NCBI RefSeq assembly: GCF_002897295.1
Contig: NZ_BEXF01000020.1
Span: 1-64,000, forward strand
Reading direction: 5' to 3'
Source of the DNA: Brevibacillus reuszeri
Lineage (GTDB): Bacteria > Bacillota > Bacilli > Brevibacillales > Brevibacillaceae
Length of the DNA: 64,000 nt
Shown piece after piece: positions 23,855 to 32,118 of the stretch; position 1 is the first letter of the stretch; every line of letters starts with the position of its first letter. The translations under genes and the position numbers were made by a program. The notes under the pieces were generated by a model, which made no database searches, was not told where the DNA came from, and saw only the letters and a program-made list of their open reading frames with translations.

Positions 23855-25312
23855 TTATTTGCTGATAATGACAGAGTTAGAATAATTATCCCAGCTTACT
23901 GTAGCCCCAAGTGCTTCACTGACAAAGCGAATGGGAACCATAGTCGTCTGGTTATTATACAAGATGGCAGGCACGTCCATCGTAATTGGCAGGCCGTTTT
24001 TATAAGCGATCTTGGAGCCGATCGTCAGCTTGATGACATCACCATCTGTCGTTGCCGTGACACTTTCCGTTGCTTCATCCCAGTCTACTTTTGCGCCGAA
24101 TGCCTCAAACACTGCGCGCATAGGAACCAGCACTCTGGAGTTGATTTTGACTGGCGGCTTGCTGTAGGTTTGCAATTGACCGTCGATAAAAACGATGATC
24201 TGGCCGGACAGGTTCACCGTGTAGTAGGTTGCTTCCGATTGAATCGTTTGTTGGCTGAAACGATCGTAAATCGACAGCGTCAGTGTATAGCGGCCTGTAG
24301 GCAAGTTCAAATTTTTCGCAACGAGAGATGGATTTTTCGGATCGATCAGCAAATGCCGCACTTCTTTTCCATCTGCATTGCGCACGATAAAGTAAAAGTC
24401 GTACTGATCCAGAACATCTTGTTTCCCGCGCAATGTTATCGTGATCACACCAGAAGAACTAATCGTGATGTTGCCAGGGAAGGATTGCCCCATCCCTAAG
24501 CCGAGGTCGATAAATTCGCTCTGAATCACCCAGGTAACTGCATTCGACAAGGTTGTTTTACCAGAGAGCGTCATCTCCAGCTGCACCTTGTATGTACCCG
24601 GTTTAAGTGAGATGCTGCGCGATGAAAACTGCTGTTTCTTTGTTCCCAGAGCGGTGCGTTTCACGACCTTGCCATTTTCGTCGATGATGAGAAGAGAAAA
24701 CTTTGCTTTTGCATATTCTGCTGTCAGATTGAGGTTAATCAAAATGTTATCTTCTTTAATGTCGATGTAACCAGGAAAATCGGAGCTGGGAATCTCGTCA
24801 ATGGTGATTTCGTACGAATCGGATTGTAGAGTAGCACGACCGCACTGGGTATCTGTTATGACTCCCGTTAATTTATTCCCGGACGTTGTCTCGGGGCGAG
24901 GATCGTAGTTGCTAAGCTCCAAATAGAATTCATAATCCCCAGCCGGCAGTTTCAGACTCTTTTGCGGTACATGAATCCAACCGGATTTTATTTTCACTTC
25001 TATTTCTTTACCTTCCCTGTCTGTAGCAGGAGCCGTAAAGATTTTTGATTCATCAATGGAAGTAATGCGGATACGCGCTTTTTCATTTCCACGCGAATCT
25101 GTGGCAACCAGGTACATAAACTCGGTAAAAGCAGGCTCTGCCTCGATATACGCAGTCAGTCCCTCGTACTCATCGTAATCAACTTCACCAAATAATGGTG
25201 GCAAATAATTGCGTGTCACATAGCAGAATGCGTCTGCTCGGCTCGGTCCGAATGTGGAGAACAAAAGCAGACAAGCCATGAGCAGTCCAAACCATTTTGT
25301 AAAAGATTTCAT
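23855..25312 (-). CDS. Secreted protein with C-terminal copper amine oxidase-like stalk domain
   Basis: A 485-residue protein with a signal peptide (SFTKWFGLLMACLLLFSTFGPSRADA). The last 120 residues (VKINSRVLVPMRAVFEAFGAKVDWD... TTMVPIRFVSEALGATVSWD) form the copper-amine-oxidase N-terminal-like domain that is common in Paenibacillaceae surface proteins. The middle consists of three or four beta-sandwich repeats of about 95 residues, each built like (I/L)NLNLTAEYAKAKFSLLI..LKPGTYKVQLEM. Probably an extracellular binding or wall protein. ATG at 25312 behind GGGGATAAACAGC. Confidence 0.82.
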   Translation of the reverse strand: MKSFTKWFGLLMACLLLFSTFGPSRADAFCYVTRNYLPPLFGEVDYDEYEGLTAYIEAEPAFTEFMYLVATDSRGNEKARIRITSIDESKIFTAPATDREGKEIEVKIKSGWIHVPQKSLKLPAGDYEFYLELSNYDPRPETTSGNKLTGVITDTQCGRATLQSDSYEITIDEIPSSDFPGYIDIKEDNILINLNLTAEYAKAKFSLLIIDENGKVVKRTALGTKKQQFSSRSISLKPGTYKVQLEMTLSGKTTLSNAVTWVIQSEFIDLGLGMGQSFPGNITISSSGVITITLRGKQDVLDQYDFYFIVRNADGKEVRHLLIDPKNPSLVAKNLNLPTGRYTLTLSIYDRFSQQTIQSEATYYTVNLSGQIIVFIDGQLQTYSKPPVKINSRVLVPMRAVFEAFGAKVDWDEATESVTATTDGDVIKLTIGSKIAYKNGLPITMDVPAILYNNQTTMVPIRFVSEALGATVSWDNYSNSVIISK

Positions 25313-25483
25313 GCTGTTTATCCCCTTTGGAAAAGTGGCAACCTGTATTGATCGGTACAACGATCTATGCCATCCGGGTCTATTTACCCACTTTTTAAAG
25401 AGTTAAAACATGATACGGACTGGAATGCTCTGAATTTTATTGTAGAAATTAGAAATTGGGTATGATAAAATACGTGTAACTTA
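25313..25483. other. Short intergenic region with the ABC-F leader promoter
   Basis: AT-rich. A TTGTAG (about 25440) followed 15 bases later by TATGAT, embedded in TATGATAAAAT, may be the promoter of the ABC-F leader transcript. The spacing is short, so this is tentative. Nothing else is seen. Confidence 0.35.
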
Positions 25484-25695
25484 ATGAACGGAGCTGAAGT
25501 GGATAATGTAATCAAATCTTGCTTATAAAATAAAACAAAAAAGCGATATGTTTCGCCTGTTTTATTTCTTATATGCAAGAAGGTTACTTTATCTTTCACT
25601 CAATATATCCTTATCTGACGCCAGTATTGGGTTAGATTTGCTGTATTTATTTGAGCTACAAGAAAGTAACTTTCTTGTAGCTTTTCTATTTTTTT
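25484..25695 (+). promoter_or_regulatory. Attenuator leader of the ABC-F gene (mini-ORFs plus terminator)
   Basis: The leader has a 14-codon frame starting at 25484 and, inside it, a start-stop ATGTAA (25506-25511) preceded by GGAG. Next comes a long imperfect stem (25519-25536 with 25559-25578), then a terminator: AGCTACAAGAAAG (25654-25666) paired with CTTTCTTGTAGCT (25670-25682) plus T-runs. This is the arrangement of drug-induced attenuation in front of known antibiotic-resistance ABC-F genes, where a stalled ribosome lets transcription proceed. Peptide assignment is inference. Confidence 0.65.
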
Positions 25696-25711
25696 ACAGG
25701 GGGATAACTCT

Positions 25712-27190
25712 ATGTCATTAATCAATGTTACAAACCTGACGTTTGCCTACGAGGGTAGCTTCGATAACATTTTTGAAAATGTAAGCTTTCAAATCGATAC
25801 AGATTGGAAGCTCGGATTTACAGGAAGAAATGGTCGTGGGAAGACGACCTTCATGAACCTGTTGCTTGGTAAATACGACTACAGCGGAACGATTTCTGCC
25901 CATGTCCAATTCGAGTATTTCCCATTTCCGGTTGAAAACAAGGAAAACAATACAATGGATGTAATCGCCGATGTACATCCCGACTACGTTCACTGGGAGC
26001 TCATGCGCGAGCTATCTTTACTGGGGGTTTCGGAGGAGGTTCTATATCGACCTTTTGATACCTTGTCCAACGGCGAGCAGACAAAGGTGCTCTTGGCAGC
26101 GTTATTTCTAAAGGAAAATAGCTTCTTGCTCATTGATGAACCTACGAACCATCTCGATATGCATGCAAGAAAGCTTGTCAGTAATTATCTCAAAAGCAAA
26201 AGTGGATTTATCCTGGTATCTCACGACCGATCCTTCCTGGATAATTGCGTGGACCACATTCTTTCCATCAATAGGACGAACATCGAGGTGCAAAAAGGGA
26301 ATTTCTCGGATTGGTGGGAAAACAAGCAGCGACAAGACAACTTTGAGCTTGCCGAGAATGAAAAGCTGAAAAAAGACATCAAGCGCTTGTCAGAATCCGC
26401 GAAACGAACGAGCCATTGGTCGGATGAAGTGGAAAAAACGAAAAACGGGACGAGAAATTCCGGTTCCAAGGTAGACAAAGGATATATCGGTCACAAGGCT
26501 GCCAAAATGATGCAGCGATCAAAATCAATCGAGCAAAGACAGCATTCAGCCATCGATGAAAAATCCAAGCTCCTGAAAAATATCGAAAAACAGGACAGTC
26601 TAAAGATCTCACAGCTTGCTTATCATAAGAACCAGCTTGTTGAGCTCGATAATGTGTCAATTTCGTATGGGGAGAACGAGGTGTGCAAGAACGTCAGCTT
26701 TTCAATTCAGCAGGGAGAGCGGATTGCGCTTTCAGGAAAAAATGGTTCCGGCAAATCAAGCATCATCAAGCTGATATGCGGCGAGGACCTGAGCTATACG
26801 GGCACGTTCAGAAAAGGAAGTCAGCTGAAAATATCGTATGTCTCCCAGGATACTTCACACCTACGAGGCAATTTAACAGACTACGCCAGAGACAACGGAA
26901 TTGACGAAAGTCTGTTCAAAGCGATTTTGAGAAAGCTTGATTTCTCCAGAGTCCAATTTGAAAAGGATATTTCCGCTTACAGCGGCGGCCAGAAAAAGAA
27001 GGTGCTGATTGCCAAAAGCCTTTGCGAGAAAGTTCATTTGCATATTTGGGATGAACCACTGAATTTTATCGATGTCATCTCGCGCATGCAAATAGAAGAG
27101 CTGCTGCTTGAGCACTCTCCAACCATTCTGTTTGTGGAGCATGACAGTGAGTTTTGCAAAAACATCGCGACGAAGGTAATTGAGCTGTAG
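25712..27190 (+). CDS. Lsa-type ABC-F ribosomal protection protein
   Basis: A 492-residue soluble protein with two ABC modules. First Walker A is GRNGRGKTT, signature LSNGEQTKV, Walker B FLLIDEPTNH; second Walker A GKNGSGKSS, signature YSGGQKKKV, and LHIWDEPLNF. The opening SLINVTNLTFAYEGSFDNIFENVSFQIDTDWKLGF and the linker region (HWSDEVEKTKNGTRNSGSKVDKGYIGHKAAKMMQRSKSIE) are like Lsa proteins that dislodge lincosamides, streptogramins A and pleuromutilins from the ribosome. No membrane helices. Expression is probably drug-inducible through the leader. Confidence 0.92.
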   Translation: MSLINVTNLTFAYEGSFDNIFENVSFQIDTDWKLGFTGRNGRGKTTFMNLLLGKYDYSGTISAHVQFEYFPFPVENKENNTMDVIADVHPDYVHWELMRELSLLGVSEEVLYRPFDTLSNGEQTKVLLAALFLKENSFLLIDEPTNHLDMHARKLVSNYLKSKSGFILVSHDRSFLDNCVDHILSINRTNIEVQKGNFSDWWENKQRQDNFELAENEKLKKDIKRLSESAKRTSHWSDEVEKTKNGTRNSGSKVDKGYIGHKAAKMMQRSKSIEQRQHSAIDEKSKLLKNIEKQDSLKISQLAYHKNQLVELDNVSISYGENEVCKNVSFSIQQGERIALSGKNGSGKSSIIKLICGEDLSYTGTFRKGSQLKISYVSQDTSHLRGNLTDYARDNGIDESLFKAILRKLDFSRVQFEKDISAYSGGQKKKVLIAKSLCEKVHLHIWDEPLNFIDVISRMQIEELLLEHSPTILFVEHDSEFCKNIATKVIEL

Positions 27191-27216
27191 GTTTGGAAAG
27201 TCCCGTAAATAAAAGC

Positions 27217-27263
27217 AGCGACAGTCCAGGAGCATTTTTTCGCTTCCGAGGCTGTCGCTTTTT
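27217..27263 (+). terminator. Terminator of the ABC-F gene
   Basis: AGCGACAG (27217-27224) pairs with CTGTCGCT (27252-27259) followed by T-run; a second small hairpin ATAAGCGT/ACGCTTAT follows at 27280-27298. Confidence 0.75.
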
Positions 27264-27399
27264 CAACGTATAGGAATTTATAAGCGTATGACGCTTATGA
27301 ATACCGGAGCGCATGTAAACATTCCGCTAAACGCGGTCGCTCCTCCTTGAGCAAGCCTCGATAGAGGTTTTCTTATGCTATCACTCGCTATCGGTCTAT

Positions 27400-27936
27400 C
27401 TACCCTGCTTGGATAACGCCACACGCGAGCCGCTTGCCGCTGTTGCCTGCTGGCTGTGAACGAAAGTCGTCCGGGCTTTGATGAATGATAATGGATTTTC
27501 CGATGACATCTGCCGCTCTGAATTTATTCGTGAAAAAATTCATTCGCGCATAGCCATTATTGGAAAAAAGTACGGGAAAGTCGCCAGCATGATTGCCGTG
27601 GGGCTGATGGGTCGGATTCCAATGCCCGTCTGCTGAGGTAAACGGATCATCGGGATTTCCTACGGTGCAAACCCCTTTATCGTGCACATGGAAACCGAAT
27701 GGCCCGATTTGCGGTCTATCCCCGGAAGCAGGCTGAAAAGTGGGGAGTCCGCTCACCTCTACATACACATCAGTCCCGTATGGCACATCGGTAAATACGA
27801 CATAGCCGTTCAAATTTGGCGCGAGGGGGCCGCCGTGGATTTCGGCATAGGATTGAGTCGGCTCCTGCTCATATTGGGAGGATACGGTTTGCGGATAGAA
27901 TCCATAATCGTATCCGTATGGCTGATATCCGTACAT
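27400..27936 (-). CDS. Cu/Zn superoxide dismutase-like protein
   Basis: A 178-residue protein. GPFGFHVHDKGVC, ADGHWNPTHQPHGNHAGDFPVL and SIIIHQSPDDF carry all the histidines and the aspartate that bind copper and zinc in SodC, and two cysteines (GVC and LACG) could form the conserved disulphide. The N-terminus is unusual, rich in tyrosine and proline (MYGYQPYGYDYGFYPQTVSSQYEQEP), and lacks a signal peptide. It resembles B. subtilis YojM in lacking proven activity, although here all ligands appear present. ATG at 27936 fits GAGG 11 bases ahead; a GTG at 27948 has no space for it. Confidence 0.85.
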   Translation of the reverse strand: MYGYQPYGYDYGFYPQTVSSQYEQEPTQSYAEIHGGPLAPNLNGYVVFTDVPYGTDVYVEVSGLPTFQPASGDRPQIGPFGFHVHDKGVCTVGNPDDPFTSADGHWNPTHQPHGNHAGDFPVLFSNNGYARMNFFTNKFRAADVIGKSIIIHQSPDDFRSQPAGNSGKRLACGVIQAG

Positions 27937-28089
27937 GACACACTTCACCTCTTGGTTAGGATCGTATTGATTTCTATCCTATGTGCCCAGTAGGCGGTGT
28001 GTTCCTGAGCTTTCCTGTAGGACGTTTCTGTTAGTCAGAAAAAAATGGTATATTATAGGCATCTTTTTGCAAAAAAGGAGGCGTTCATT

Positions 28090-28146
28090 ATGACAAACTA
28101 CATGATTGCTTTGATGAAAAACGACAAGGGGATAACGCCTCAGTAA
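28090..28146 (+). CDS. 18-residue mini-ORF with consensus ribosome site
   Basis: MTNYMIALMKNDKGITPQ is preceded by AAGGAGG at ideal spacing and by TATATTATAGG, a possible -10. It ends 38 bases before the acetyltransferase start. It could be a leader peptide for that gene or the remnant of a longer gene. No homologue recalled. Confidence 0.4.
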   Translation: MTNYMIALMKNDKGITPQ

Positions 28147-28184
28147 GCTAGCAGCGTTTCCCCACAGCTGAAAGGGGAAAGGGA

Positions 28185-28640
28185 ATGGGTACAAATCCAG
28201 TAGAGCTCGTAGAAGTAAATGCGGACAATTGGTATGAGTGCTGCCTGTTGGAGGTAGCGAAAGAACAGAAGGAATTCATGGTGCCGAACGCAGTGTCGAT
28301 TGCACAGACAAAATTCGAGCCTTCGCTAAAAGCATTGGCAATAACCGTAGAAGAGAAGATCGTTGGTTTTTGCATGTACAATACAAGGCAAGAAGAGCTG
28401 GACGGGTATTGGATCTACCGAATCATGGTGGATAAAAAATACCAGGGCCAGGGCATCGGATCGGCAGCTACAAAATTATTGCTGGCTGAAATGGCAGCAT
28501 TGCCTCAGGCGAAAAAAATCGTTGTCGGATATCATCCTGAGAACAAGGGAGCCCATCGTCTATACGCCAGCTTAGGATTTTGTGATGAGGGACACCGCTT
28601 TGGGCAAGAAATGGCAGTCATTCGCTATATCGCGGACTAA
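28185..28640 (+). CDS. GNAT-family N-acetyltransferase (BltD/spermidine-type)
   Basis: A 151-residue acetyltransferase. LKALAITVEEKIVGFCMYN, WIYRIMVDKKYQGQGIGSAATKLLLAEM and VVGYHPENKGAHRLYASLGFCDEG place it close to BltD-like polyamine acetyltransferases, including the QGQGIG acetyl-CoA loop. GAAAGGGAAAGGGA precedes the ATG. Cytoplasmic. It may be co-transcribed with the mini-ORF upstream and ends at a terminator. Confidence 0.87.
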   Translation: MGTNPVELVEVNADNWYECCLLEVAKEQKEFMVPNAVSIAQTKFEPSLKALAITVEEKIVGFCMYNTRQEELDGYWIYRIMVDKKYQGQGIGSAATKLLLAEMAALPQAKKIVVGYHPENKGAHRLYASLGFCDEGHRFGQEMAVIRYIAD

Positions 28641-28646
28641 ACGGAG

Positions 28647-28673
28647 AAGGGGCCAATATTGGTCCCTTTTTTT
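28647..28673 (+). terminator. Terminator of the acetyltransferase gene
   Basis: AAGGGGCC / GGTCCCTT stem closing on AATATT, with a seven-T tail. Confidence 0.85.
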
Positions 28674-28699
28674 GTAAATCAGAAACAGGGACAAATCAA

Positions 28700-28729
28700 T
28701 TGACGGTGAAAATGATTATCAAATACAAT
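28700..28729 (+). promoter_or_regulatory. Sigma-A promoter with embedded Fur-like box
   Basis: TTGACG (28700-28705), 18-base spacer, TACAAT (28724-28729). The spacer contains GAAAATGATTATCAAATAC (28708-28726), 13 of 19 to the Fur consensus with an intact AATGATTATCA core. It places the two-component system under probable iron repression. Confidence 0.6.
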
Positions 28730-28772
28730 CAGATGGACTTAAGGCGAGGAGTATAGAAAAGGCGGGTCGAGG

Positions 28773-29450
28773 ATGAAAAAAATTTTGCTGATTGAAGATG
28801 AAAAAAATATGGCTCGCTTTATTGAGCTTGAGCTGCGTCATGAGGCTTTTCACATCACCGTTGTCTATGACGGAAAAACAGGAATGGATTTGGCACTGAA
28901 GGAAGAATGGGACGTCATCCTGCTGGACCTGATGCTCCCTGGCGTAGATGGCTTGGAAGTGTGCCGAAACATAAGAGCGGTGAAAAAGACACCGATTATC
29001 ATGCTTACCGCCAGAGACAGTATTACGGATCGTGTATCGGGACTGGACAGCGGTGCCGACGATTATATTCCTAAACCCTTTGCCATTGAAGAGCTGTTGG
29101 CGCGAATCCGGGTTGTCTTTCGCAGGCAGGAAGAGCAGGAGACCATTTCGCGCCCGCTGTTGACACATAAAGAGCTGCAGGTCGATTTGGATGCGAGAGT
29201 CGTTAGGAAAGGCGATCAGTTAATTGATCTGACCAAGAGAGAGTATGACCTGCTCGTCACCTTCATGAAAAATGTGAACCGGGTATTAGCCAGAGATATG
29301 CTGCTGGACAATGTGTGGGGATTCGAAGCGGCAGTAGAAACCAATGTGGTCGACGTGTACGTACGCTATTTGCGCAATAAAATTGATAGTCCCAAGGAGC
29401 CAAGCTATATTCAAACCGTTCGTGGCATTGGCTACGTGATGAGAAAATGA
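28773..29450 (+). CDS. OmpR-family response regulator next to a ferric transporter
   Basis: A 225-residue regulator. The receiver part shows LLIEDEKNMARFI, the phospho-acceptor aspartate in VILLDLMLPGVDG, and DYIPKPFAIEE; the winged helix ends VDVYVRYLRNKID and TVRGIGYVMRK. It resembles ArlR/CssR-type regulators. Its promoter carries a Fur-like box. The stop overlaps the kinase start by four bases. Proximity to the iron operon 1.5 kb downstream suggests the pair serves iron acquisition or iron-limited physiology. Confidence 0.92.
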   Translation: MKKILLIEDEKNMARFIELELRHEAFHITVVYDGKTGMDLALKEEWDVILLDLMLPGVDGLEVCRNIRAVKKTPIIMLTARDSITDRVSGLDSGADDYIPKPFAIEELLARIRVVFRRQEEQETISRPLLTHKELQVDLDARVVRKGDQLIDLTKREYDLLVTFMKNVNRVLARDMLLDNVWGFEAAVETNVVDVYVRYLRNKIDSPKEPSYIQTVRGIGYVMRK

Positions 29451-30871
29451 ACAGAAACGTCATTTCCTTTTCGCAGATTCCCATCAAGTGGAGGCTGACA
29501 ATCTGGTCTTCTGTGCTCTTGTTTCTCGTGTTTATTGCCTACAATGCGTTTCAGTATTTCTTTATCGAAAAATGGATGATGAAGCAAGAAGAGCAATTGA
29601 TCCAACAAACGATGCGTGACATCATCAACTACTCGTTAGAAAAAGAGCTTTCGTTTAAAGAAGCGGAATTAGCCCAAATTCGTGGCTTTCTGGAGCGAAT
29701 GAATCAAAAGGACCAGCTTATCCGTATCCTGGATGAAGACGGGAATCCACTGATGGTCGTGTACGACGATTACCAAAACAAAAGGCTCCAGTCCGTCCCT
29801 GTTTTTCACTATGACCACGCGACAACCGAGTATGTAGACGGGAACCTCGTGATGGGAAGCGGACCGATTACGATCTTTCAATTTACGGGTACGGTTGAGA
29901 TTGTAAAAGACATGCAAACATATGAACAGCTCAGTGGCGCCTTGTTTCAGGTCATGGCGTTTGGCTGTTTGGGGGCAATCGTGATCAGCGGATTGGGTGG
30001 CAGACTGCTAGCACGTCAGCTGCTTAAGCCTCTACAATCGATGAATGAGACGATTCGCAAGATCAAGCAAAAAGGGCTTCAGGAGCGTGTAGAATTTTAT
30101 GATAATCAGGATGAAATCGCGAGCCTGATGAAAATGTTTAATAAAATGATGGATCAGGTAGAGCGGTCCTTTAGGCAGCAAAGGCAGTTTGTCGAGGATG
30201 CCTCGCATGAGCTGCGAACACCACTTGCGATTATCGAAGGACATTTGGCGATGTTACGGCGGTGGGGAAAAAACGATCCGGCTGTGCTGGAGGAATCCCT
30301 GCACGCATCGATTCAAGAGCTGACACGGCTCAAAGGGCTGGTTCAGGAGATGCTGGAGCTCACGCGGGCGGAGCAGGAATTACAAGAGCGTGAGCCGAGA
30401 TTGCCTCATCCAGCTCAAGCGCTTCGCCGAATCATCCGCAATATTGCTGTGCTGCACCCAGCCTTTCAGTTCGCAGAGGACGTAGATGCATTAGATGGGA
30501 TGACCTTGGCAGTATGCGAAGAGCATTTGGAGCAAATTTTGCTCATTTTGCTAGATAATGCGGTGAAATATTCCGGTGAGAACAAACGGGTAGAGATTAG
30601 CGCCGTTTTGAGGCAGCAATCGGCGCGTATTTCGATCAGTGACAGAGGCATAGGAATTCCGGAGCAGGATTTGCCGTATGTGATGGATCGGCTCTATCGT
30701 GTGGACAAGTCGAGAAGTAGTGAGCAAAGTGGGCACGGACTTGGGCTGTCTATCGCCAAGCGACTGGTGGAAAAATACGACGGATCGCTTACGATCCAAA
30801 GCATAGAAGGTAAAGGAACGACGGTTTCGTTACTGCTGCCGATCGTAATGGAAGAGGGAATACTCTCGTAG
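29447..30871 (+). CDS. Sensor histidine kinase of the iron-linked two-component system
   Basis: A 474-residue kinase of the ArlS/YkoH/CssS-like type. Two membrane helices (LTIWSSVLLFLVFIAYNAFQYF and ALFQVMAFGCLGAIVISGLGG) flank an extracellular domain of about 115 residues. A HAMP linker follows, then EDASHELRTPLAIIE with the phosphorylated histidine, LDNAVKYSG, and the ATP boxes DRGIGIP and GHGLGLS. It overlaps the regulator gene. The ferric transporter operon starts 120 bases after its stop with its own Fur box. Confidence 0.92.
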   Translation: MNRNVISFSQIPIKWRLTIWSSVLLFLVFIAYNAFQYFFIEKWMMKQEEQLIQQTMRDIINYSLEKELSFKEAELAQIRGFLERMNQKDQLIRILDEDGNPLMVVYDDYQNKRLQSVPVFHYDHATTEYVDGNLVMGSGPITIFQFTGTVEIVKDMQTYEQLSGALFQVMAFGCLGAIVISGLGGRLLARQLLKPLQSMNETIRKIKQKGLQERVEFYDNQDEIASLMKMFNKMMDQVERSFRQQRQFVEDASHELRTPLAIIEGHLAMLRRWGKNDPAVLEESLHASIQELTRLKGLVQEMLELTRAEQELQEREPRLPHPAQALRRIIRNIAVLHPAFQFAEDVDALDGMTLAVCEEHLEQILLILLDNAVKYSGENKRVEISAVLRQQSARISISDRGIGIPEQDLPYVMDRLYRVDKSRSSEQSGHGLGLSIAKRLVEKYDGSLTIQSIEGKGTTVSLLLPIVMEEGILS

Positions 30872-30941
30872 AAAATGTTTTTTTCATTTTCACAGCGTTT
30901 TCTCATTTTCGTCAGATACAATAGTCATCGTTGAACTAATT

Positions 30942-30960
30942 GACAATGATTTTCATTATT
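30942..30960 (+). promoter_or_regulatory. Fur box before the ferric transport operon
   Basis: GACAATGATTTTCATTATT matches 15 of 19 positions of the consensus GATAATGATAATCATTATC. TTGACA at 30940-30945 overlaps it and can serve as a -35; no convincing -10 follows. Confidence 0.75.
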
Positions 30961-30991
30961 AAATTCGTACGAGAATGGAGAGATCAGCTTC

Positions 30992-32116
30992 ATGAGAAAA
31001 AAATCCATACTAGGACTCATGCTTTTTACGATGATGACCTTGCCATTCATGGCTGGCTGCGGCGCTAATCAGGCAGCGAACAATAATACAGCTACATCAC
31101 AGCCACAGGCCGATGCCAATGCGGCAGGCGCAAACGCAACGGAGCCAGCTAAAAAAGACGGAGAGCAAGTCGTCAACGTATTTACGGCAAGACATTACGA
31201 TGTAGACGGCAAGGTATTCGCTGAATTCACCAAGCAAACAGGCATTAAAGTAAATGAAGTAAAAGGCACAGCGGAGGAGCTGGTTGAACGCTTGAAGCGT
31301 GAGGGTGAGAGCTCCGAAGCAGATTTGTTCATTACCGTTGACGGCGGAGTATTGAACTATGCCAAGCAAAATGGCGTGCTCCAACCGATTCAATCTGCCG
31401 ACGTAGACAAAAATGTACCAAAAGAATTGCGGGATAAAGACAGCGAATGGATCGGGATGGCGACACGCGCACGGGTTATCGTATATGCCAAAGATCGGGT
31501 GAAGCCAGAACAGCTGTCTACGTATGAAGACCTGGCCACCGACAAATGGAAAGGAAAAGTGCTGGTGCGCTCCTCCTCCAATTTGTATAACCAGTCACTG
31601 GTTGCTTCTTTTATCGAGCTGAATGGTGAGCAAGAGGCAGAAGCATGGGCAAAAGGTCTGGTGAACAACTTTGCACGCAAGCCTGAAGGCGGAGACCGGG
31701 ATCAGGCAAAAGCGATCGCAGCCAAGGTTGGCGATGTTGCCATCATGAACACGTACTATGTAGGACAGATGCTGCATTCCAAAGACGCTGAAGAAGTGAA
31801 GGTCGCTGAGAACATCGGAGTCTTCTTCCCGAATCAGAATACGACTGGCACTCATCTGAATATTAGTGGTGTTGGTCTTGCGAAGCATTCCAAGCATAAA
31901 GACAATGCGGTAAAGCTGATCGAATTCATCACGGGTAAAGAAGGACAAACCATGCTGACACAAGGTAGCTTTGAATTCCCTGTGAACCCGGAGGCAGACA
32001 AGCCAGCATTGCTAAAAGAGTGGGGCGAGTTCAAAACACAGCAGCTCGATTTTGCCAAGCTGGGAGAGCATAACAAAAAAGCGGTTGAATTGCTGAATAA
32101 AGCGGGCTGGAAATAA
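30992..32116 (+). CDS. Ferric iron-binding lipoprotein (FutA/FbpA family)
   Basis: A 374-residue substrate-binding lipoprotein. The signal peptide ends in MAGC (cysteine near residue 23), then a low-complexity linker (residues 24-55), then the class II periplasmic-binding fold. VVNVFTARHYDVDGKVFAEF and NTYYVGQML contain tyrosines typical of Fe(III) ligands in FutA/FbpA. It delivers ferric iron to the permease encoded next. A Fur box lies in front. The downstream permease begins two bases after the stop, so this is a classic three-gene fbpABC-type operon. Confidence 0.9.
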   Translation: MRKKSILGLMLFTMMTLPFMAGCGANQAANNNTATSQPQADANAAGANATEPAKKDGEQVVNVFTARHYDVDGKVFAEFTKQTGIKVNEVKGTAEELVERLKREGESSEADLFITVDGGVLNYAKQNGVLQPIQSADVDKNVPKELRDKDSEWIGMATRARVIVYAKDRVKPEQLSTYEDLATDKWKGKVLVRSSSNLYNQSLVASFIELNGEQEAEAWAKGLVNNFARKPEGGDRDQAKAIAAKVGDVAIMNTYYVGQMLHSKDAEEVKVAENIGVFFPNQNTTGTHLNISGVGLAKHSKHKDNAVKLIEFITGKEGQTMLTQGSFEFPVNPEADKPALLKEWGEFKTQQLDFAKLGEHNKKAVELLNKAGWK

Positions 32117-32118
32117 GC

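Noticed and set aside
23852..24499. A 215-codon plus-strand frame
   Set aside because: Antisense to the secreted stalk protein gene, histidine/cysteine-rich nonsense composition.
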